Below are positions 54,335 to 54,417 of a DNA stretch of 54,417 nt, piece by piece (positions within the stretch are counted from its first letter, which is position 1; the number at the start of each line of letters is the position of its first letter). Origin of the DNA: Acidobacteriota bacterium (GTDB taxonomy: Bacteria; Acidobacteriota; Vicinamibacteria; Marinacidobacterales; Marinacidobacteraceae); the NCBI GenBank assembly GCA_022828085.1, contig JAJEIY010000085.1, positions 1-54,417 of the forward strand, read 5' to 3'. A model generated the notes under the pieces. The model searched no databases, was not told where the DNA came from, and saw nothing but the letters and a program-made list of their open reading frames with translations. Both the position numbers and the translations under genes were made by a program.

Positions 54335-54417
54335 GTGGGGCAAGCACACCGCCCGGGCGCTAGTACGGGCGCGCATTGCATCCAGCGGTCCGTGCGCGCG
54401 CGGAGTGCTTGCCCCAC
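54335..54417. repeat. Terminal inverted repeat at the window end
   Basis: GTGGGGCAAGCAC at 54335-54347 is the perfect reverse complement of 54405-54417. Inside, GCGCGCA at 54369-54375 pairs with TGCGCGC at 54393-54399. It could form a long cruciform or be the 3' hairpin of the amidohydrolase gene. The sequence stops exactly at the end of the arm. Confidence 0.8.

Overview
This is a GC-rich bacterial chromosomal window. The gene content suggests an undersampled Gram-negative-type lineage, possibly Gemmatimonadota. The hints are a compact dcw cluster, a MurE with the meso-diaminopimelate motif, and many exported beta-propeller, S9-peptidase and amidohydrolase proteins. The taxonomic call is inference; there is no rRNA here to check it.

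Region 1 (about 1-18,550): the division and cell wall cluster, all on the + strand: mraZ-rsmH-ftsL-ftsI-murE-murF-mraY-murD-ftsW-murG-murC-ftsQ-ftsA-ftsZ. Most junctions overlap by 1-17 nt, so it reads as one translationally coupled operon. It starts behind three GTGG boxes spaced 10 bp apart, a likely MraZ operator. murB and ddl are absent. FtsZ carries an unusual Ala/Pro/Glu-rich N-terminal extension of about 147 residues. A PgeF-type peptidoglycan editing factor follows.

Region 2 (about 18,690-25,760): a - strand information-processing block, in transcription order vapB-vapC-dnaG-rpoD-tRNA(CAT)-zinc ribbon coiled-coil protein-radical SAM protein. The VapBC toxin-antitoxin pair sits 26 bp upstream of the primase gene.

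Region 3 (about 25,850-34,120): accessory metabolism and envelope. It holds an orphan larB, two glycosyltransferases in head-to-head arrangement (a GT-C type and a cellulose-synthase-like GT2), a TPR protein, a small PP0621-like protein, a hicBA toxin-antitoxin pair with an enlarged HicB, a secreted FG-GAP/UnbV protein, and a proline-racemase-family enzyme that looks like a trans-3-hydroxy-L-proline dehydratase.

Region 4 (34,275-38,280): a large, less GC-rich gene for a RecD-like helicase with a C-terminal PD-(D/E)XK-like nuclease and an unrecognised N-terminal region. It is followed by about 590 bp of non-coding repeats. This is the best candidate for a horizontally acquired, possibly anti-phage, element.

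Region 5 (38,378-49,020): four tandem paralogues, each exactly 685 codons, with a signal peptide, three Ig-like segments and an LVIVD beta-propeller. A YncE-like propeller with a His/Met-rich loop is translationally coupled to the first. Two small coiled-coil membrane genes flank the fourth paralogue in inverted orientation, and one of them carries an in-frame TAA.

Region 6 (49,040-54,417): a CPBP intramembrane protease, an S9-type hydrolase that seems to lack the usual catalytic Asp and His, a terpenoid-cyclase-like toroid protein, and an exported amidohydrolase. The window ends exactly on the arm of a 13-bp inverted repeat.

Across regions 1, 4, 5 and 6 a GC-rich double-hairpin repeat recurs at least a dozen times, always between genes. 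It looks like a REP-type element.
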